Program-made: the position numbers and the translations under genes
The notes under the pieces: model-generated
Database searches by the model: none
What the model was told of the DNA's origin: nothing
The model's input: the letters and a program-made list of their open reading frames with translations, nothing else
Source of the DNA: Sphingobacteriaceae bacterium
GTDB taxonomy: Bacteria; Bacteroidota; Bacteroidia; UBA7662
Assembly (NCBI GenBank): GCA_013824115.1
Contig: PNNG01000004.1
Span: forward strand, 1-64,000
Direction: 5' to 3'
DNA length: 64,000 nt
In this document: positions 60,710 through 64,000 of the stretch, in pieces
How the letters are laid out: each line of letters starts with the position of its first letter
Position numbering within the stretch: the first letter of the stretch is position 1

Positions 60710-62383
60710 ATGCCCACCGACCTCGACATCGCCCGCCTCCACCCACCCAAGCCCATCGCCCTCATCGCCGAAAAAGCCGGTATTCCCACCGATTTGCTCG
60801 AGCCCTACGGCAAGTACAAAGCCAAATTGCCCTTGCACTTAATTCGACCCGAAAAACTGGGCAACAGCAAGCTGATTTTGGTATCGGCCACCACGCCTAC
60901 ACCGGCTGGAGAGGGCAAAACCACCATCAGCATTGGTCTTACCGACGGACTCAACCACATTGGCAAACAAGCCATGGCAGCCCTGCGCGAGCCGAGTTTG
61001 GGTCCCGTTTTTGGCGTAAAAGGTGGCGCCACTGGGGGTGGACATGCCCAGGTGCAGCCCATGGAAGACATCAACCTGCATTTTACCGGTGATTTTGCGG
61101 CCATTGAAAAGGCACACAACCTACTAGCCGCCATGATCGACAATGCCATTCAGGCCAAAGATCCGCACGTACACATCGACCCCCGCACCGTGCGTTGGAA
61201 GCGGGTGATGGACATGAACGACCGCGCCCTGCGCAACATCGTGGTGGGCATGGGCGGCAAGGCCAATGGCTTCATGCGCGAAACGGGCTTCGACATCACG
61301 GCTGCATCGGAGGTGATGGCCATTTTGTGCTTTGCCAACGATTTGAGTGACCTCAAACTACGTTTGGGCAATATTTACATCGGCAACGACTTTGAGGGCA
61401 AGCCCGTTTTCGCCCGACAGCTCAGAGCCGAAGGGGCCATGGCTGCCTTGCTGAAAGACGCCATTCAACCCAACCTGGTGCAAACGCTCGAAGGCAATCC
61501 GGTGCTGTTGCATGGCGGTCCTTTTGCCAACATCGCCCAGGGTACCAATACCGTTTTGGCCACCAAAATGGCTATGAGCATGAGCGATTATGTGGTTACC
61601 GAGGCGGGATTTGCCTTTGACTTGGGTGGCGAAAAATTCCTCGACCTCAAGTGTCGGTACGCTGGCATTTCGCCTGCAGCTGTGGTGTTGGTAACCACGG
61701 TACGTGCCCTGAAATACCACGGAGGCCAGCCCCTCAAAACGCTCACCGAAGAGGGCATCGAGGCCTTGCAAAAAGGTTTTGCCAATTTGCAGCGACATGC
61801 CGAAAATGTGCGCAAGTTTGATTTGGAACCTGTGGTGGCCATCAATAGGTTTCCGTCGGATACCGAAGCCGAATTGTCCAAATTGCTCGAATTGTGTACC
61901 GCAGCGGGTTACAAAGCATCTGTGGCCGAAGTTTGGGCCAAAGGCGGGGCAGGAGCTGCAAACTTGGCGCAATTGGTAGCCGAAGCCGCCGAAAGCCGCG
62001 GAGGCAAGCCACACAAGCTCCTGTACAACAACGAAGTGCCCATGGCTGAAAAGATTGCCACCGTGGCCCGAGAAATTTACCGCGCCAAGGGGGTGAACTT
62101 TGGTCCCAAAGCCCAGCAAGACCTCAAACAAATCGAAAAGCTGGGCTTGAGCCATTTACCGGTTTGTATTGCCAAAACGCAGTATTCGTTCACCGACAAT
62201 CCCAAAGCCATTGGCACGGCCACCGATTTTGACATCACCATCCGCGAAATTGAAGTTGCTGCGGGTGCCGGATTTGTGATTCCCATTGCCGGTGAATTGA
62301 TGCGCATGCCGGGCTTACCGAACAATCCTGCTGCTGAGAACATCGATATTGATGCAGAGGGGCAGATCAGTGGGTTGTTTTGA
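60710..62383 (+). CDS. fhs: formate-tetrahydrofolate ligase
   Basis: Fhs makes 10-formyl-tetrahydrofolate from formate, ATP and tetrahydrofolate, feeding purine and initiator-tRNA formylation. The ATP loop is TPTPAGEGKTT (about 62-72), followed by EPSLGPVFGVKGGATGGG and the folate-site ENVRKFDLEPVVAINRF. At 557 residues it is the usual length. The ATG at 60710 opens a protein whose IARLHPPKPIALIAEKAGI matches the family N-terminus. Confidence 0.96.
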   Translation: MPTDLDIARLHPPKPIALIAEKAGIPTDLLEPYGKYKAKLPLHLIRPEKLGNSKLILVSATTPTPAGEGKTTISIGLTDGLNHIGKQAMAALREPSLGPVFGVKGGATGGGHAQVQPMEDINLHFTGDFAAIEKAHNLLAAMIDNAIQAKDPHVHIDPRTVRWKRVMDMNDRALRNIVVGMGGKANGFMRETGFDITAASEVMAILCFANDLSDLKLRLGNIYIGNDFEGKPVFARQLRAEGAMAALLKDAIQPNLVQTLEGNPVLLHGGPFANIAQGTNTVLATKMAMSMSDYVVTEAGFAFDLGGEKFLDLKCRYAGISPAAVVLVTTVRALKYHGGQPLKTLTEEGIEALQKGFANLQRHAENVRKFDLEPVVAINRFPSDTEAELSKLLELCTAAGYKASVAEVWAKGGAGAANLAQLVAEAAESRGGKPHKLLYNNEVPMAEKIATVAREIYRAKGVNFGPKAQQDLKQIEKLGLSHLPVCIAKTQYSFTDNPKAIGTATDFDITIREIEVAAGAGFVIPIAGELMRMPGLPNNPAAENIDIDAEGQISGLF

Positions 62384-62437
62384 GTTTGTTGCTACTACAA
62401 AAGTGGCTTTTCGGCCGTAATGCTCGTTGAAACTAGG

Positions 62438-62470
62438 TTTTGCAACAAATACCAAAAGTTGGTATATTGT
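62438..62470 (+). promoter_or_regulatory. parDE promoter with palindromic operator
   Basis: A TTTTG -33 box (62438-62442) and a -7-like TATATTGT (62463-62470) are about 20 bp apart. Between and overlapping the -7 box is the perfect palindrome ATACCAA-N3-TTGGTAT (62449-62465). ParD antitoxins repress their own operon through such sites. Confidence 0.65.
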
Positions 62471-62485
62471 TTCAAAATTTAACAG

Positions 62486-62740
62486 ATGGCTAAAAATACA
62501 TCCATTTTGTTGGGCGACTATTTCGAGACCTTTATTCAAGGCCAGGTGGAAAGTGGACGTTATGCATCGGCCAGTGAAGTAGTAAGAGCCGCACTCAGAC
62601 TATTCGAAGCAGAGGAAAAGAAAACTGCCCTTTTGATAGAGGAATTAAAAAGGGGAGAAGCCTCAGGCATCGATAGCAGCTTTGACCCCCACACATTTTT
62701 GAAAAGCCTCCATCAAGAGCATTTCAAAGATGAAGTATGA
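62486..62740 (+). CDS. parD: ParD-like antitoxin
   Basis: This 84-residue antitoxin has a ribbon-helix-helix N-terminal domain (about 1-45: SILLGDYFETFIQGQVESG, RYASASEVVRAALRLFE) that should bind the palindrome upstream. The acidic C-terminal tail ending HFKDEV should wrap and block the toxin. Its end overlaps the toxin gene by 11 bp, as expected for an antitoxin-first pair. Confidence 0.92.
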   Translation: MAKNTSILLGDYFETFIQGQVESGRYASASEVVRAALRLFEAEEKKTALLIEELKRGEASGIDSSFDPHTFLKSLHQEHFKDEV

Positions 62741-63032
62741 GGTTTCGAGGCAGGCTAGCCAGGATTTGAGACGCATTTGGCAATACACTTTAGAAAATTG
62801 GTCGTTGCAGCAAGCGGATGAATACATCGAAATGCTCCTAGATCATTTTAAGCAGCTTGGTGACAATCCGTTTTTGGGTAAAGATCGCAGCTACCTCATT
62901 CCAAGCTATCGCTCCTTGAAAGTGGGCTCACACCTAATTTTCTACCGAACCCATAAGAATGGCGGAAATGTTCTAATTGTGAGGGTGCTTCATCAAAGTA
63001 TGGATTCGAAGAGATGGTTATCTTTCGGATGA
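62730..63032 (+). CDS. parE: ParE-like toxin
   Basis: This 100-residue RelE/ParE superfamily toxin has the segments ASQDLRRIWQYTLENW, DNPFLGKDRSYL and the C-terminal strand pair SHLIFYRTHKNGG, VLIVRVLHQSMD. ParE toxins usually inhibit DNA gyrase. The frame is intact, so the module looks functional. It lies between a metabolic gene and an ABC exporter with no mobile element beside it. Confidence 0.92.
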   Translation: MKYEVSRQASQDLRRIWQYTLENWSLQQADEYIEMLLDHFKQLGDNPFLGKDRSYLIPSYRSLKVGSHLIFYRTHKNGGNVLIVRVLHQSMDSKRWLSFG

Positions 63033-63136
63033 AGTGATCAAGCTAGATTTTTCTTCTGGTAAGCACGAAAGATGGAGGCTTAGCTCATTTTGCCAATACG
63101 CATTCGGCTTCAATAAGCTACTACTATCATTAACGT

Positions 63137-64000
63137 TCAATTAAAATCCGCAAACGACCTTTCGCCGATCTGCTGGCGCCACATGGCATAATACAGGCCC
63201 TTTTGGTCGAGCAGGCTTTCGTGGCCACCGGTTTCTACGATTTTGCCTTTTTCGAGTACGTAAATGCAGTCGGCGTGCATGATGGTGCTCAGGCGGTGGG
63301 CAATCAATACAGTGATGTGCTCATCGGTGCTGCTAAGTTCACGTACGGTTTTCGAGATTTCTTCTTCAGTGATGGAGTCGAGGGCAGAGGTAGCTTCGTC
63401 GAACACCAGCAAGCGAGGGTTGCGTAAGAGGGCACGGGCAATGCTCAAACGTTGTTTTTCGCCACCCGATACTTTCACGCCGCCTTCGCCAATCACCGAA
63501 TCGAGGCCTTTGTCGGCACGGGCCAGCAAACCTTGGCAAGCGGCCCGTTGCAAGGCATCCATGCAGGCCTCATCGGTGGCATCGGGTGCGGCAAAAAGCA
63601 GGTTTTCGCGGATGGTACCAGCAAAAAGCTGGGTGTCTTGGGTAACGAAACCAATGCCGGCGCGCAATTCGTCTAAATCGATGTCTTTGGCCGGGGTTTG
63701 GTTGTAGTAAATCTGCCCCTGCTGCGGCGGATACAAACCCACCAGCAACTTCACCAAGGTGGTTTTGCCCGAACCCGATGGGCCCACAAAGGCAATGGTT
63801 TCGCCGCGACGCACTTCAAAACTCACATCTTCCAAAGCAGCCTGGCGGGCGGTGCGGTGTTGGAAAGTTACCCGGTCAAAAACCAATTTGTGCAAAGGAC
63901 CAATGGCCTTGGGGGTAGCTGGTCTGGTTTCCTTGGGTCTGGTCAGTATGTTTTTGAAATTATTGAGCGAAACCTCTGCTTCGCGGTAAATGTTGATGAT
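63137..64000 (-). CDS. ABC exporter, ATP-binding C-terminal part (runs off the window)
   Basis: The reading frame is open to position 64000, so this is the 3' part of a larger gene, probably a membrane-plus-ATPase half-transporter of the MsbA type. The first about 40 visible residues are the linker IYREAEVSLNNFKNILTRP. The nucleotide-binding domain has Walker A GPSGSGKTT, Q-loop VTQDTQLF, signature KVSGGEKQR, Walker B LLVFDEATSALD and the switch IAHRL. The substrate cannot be told without the membrane part. Internal TTG starts should be ignored. Confidence 0.92.
   Translation of the reverse strand: MINIYREAEVSLNNFKNILTRPKETRPATPKAIGPLHKLVFDRVTFQHRTARQAALEDVSFEVRRGETIAFVGPSGSGKTTLVKLLVGLYPPQQGQIYYNQTPAKDIDLDELRAGIGFVTQDTQLFAGTIRENLLFAAPDATDEACMDALQRAACQGLLARADKGLDSVIGEGGVKVSGGEKQRLSIARALLRNPRLLVFDEATSALDSITEEEISKTVRELSSTDEHITVLIAHRLSTIMHADCIYVLEKGKIVETGGHESLLDQKGLYYAMWRQQIGERSFADFN

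Noticed and set aside
61358-62155. A 265-codon open frame on the minus strand.
   Set aside because: Antisense to fhs; composition is that of a shadow frame, with no domain or start signal.
1-64000. tRNA genes, insertion sequences or prophage genes.
   Set aside because: I looked in the gaps between genes and found no cloverleaf with a T-arm motif, no transposase or integrase frame and no terminal inverted repeats apart from the palindromic clusters reported.

Overview
The window looks like chromosomal DNA from a member of the Bacteroidota. Five things point there: a short primary sigma factor without region 1.1 (23811-24674); many upstream boxes matching the Bacteroidota -7 element TAnnTTTG, with almost no Shine-Dalgarno sequences; a secreted protease ending in a type IX secretion sorting domain (35393-37009); a bacillithiol gene (bshB1); and several protein families largely confined to the phylum (DUF4294, DUF2452, DUF5522). 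I cannot place it below phylum. There are no phage genes, integrases, insertion sequences, tRNA or rRNA genes. The content is mostly housekeeping, with a few accessory insertions.

Layout. 1-5.1 kb: RNase P RNA (minus strand), then a plus-strand run of a small acidic protein, an aldehyde dehydrogenase, an MbnP-like lipoprotein and two tandem di-haem peroxidases of the MbnH/MauG type. 5.1-8.8 kb (minus): PspC protein, LiaF-like protein and an RND/MMPL exporter, forming an envelope-stress cluster. 8.9-13.5 kb (minus): the DNA-repair pair PdeM and Lhr-type helicase, then a DegP/DegQ protease. 13.6-22.3 kb (plus): DapF, an SNF2 ATPase, a histidine kinase/response regulator pair, GlmM and a cysteine desulfurase. 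22.3-26.9 kb (mainly minus): Ffh, the primary sigma factor, DUF2452, a 43-residue basic protein and arginine decarboxylase. 27-30.4 kb (plus): arginase, ArgS and a HEPN/MNT toxin-antitoxin pair.

30.4-46.3 kb: LOG-family hydrolase and a fused 2-oxoacid dehydrogenase E1 (minus); DUF1573, aminotransferase, secreted M43 protease and a phosphodiesterase (plus); PurB with two small unknown genes (minus); DUF4294, BshB1 and a divergent Nramp-like transporter (plus); a membrane phosphoesterase (minus); and an M1 peptidase (plus). 46.3-56.2 kb: SMC, a DCC oxidoreductase, a DUF349 protein, an HMG-CoA lyase, an iron alcohol dehydrogenase, the queuosine-precursor transporter YhhQ and DUF6580. 56.2-58.5 kb: NADP-isocitrate dehydrogenase lying between two clusters of palindromic repeats. 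58.5-64 kb: DUF2062, an unknown coiled-coil protein, ElbB, formate-tetrahydrofolate ligase, a ParDE module with a visible operator, and the C-terminal part of an ABC exporter that runs off the window.

The most unusual signals are the following. First, the MbnP plus double-peroxidase operon, in which the second peroxidase lacks the Trp of the family's FWDGR motif. Second, a shared composite palindromic repeat on both sides of icd, including a 29-bp perfect inverted repeat. Third, a promoter -7 box that exactly fills the loop of the previous gene's terminator (34077-34107). Fourth, several -7 boxes only 3-4 nt before an ATG, which suggests leaderless transcripts. Fifth, a perfect palindrome lying between the -33 and -7 boxes of the protease gene at 12037. 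I found no single large undescribed system. The repeat family and the peroxidase operon are the best leads.
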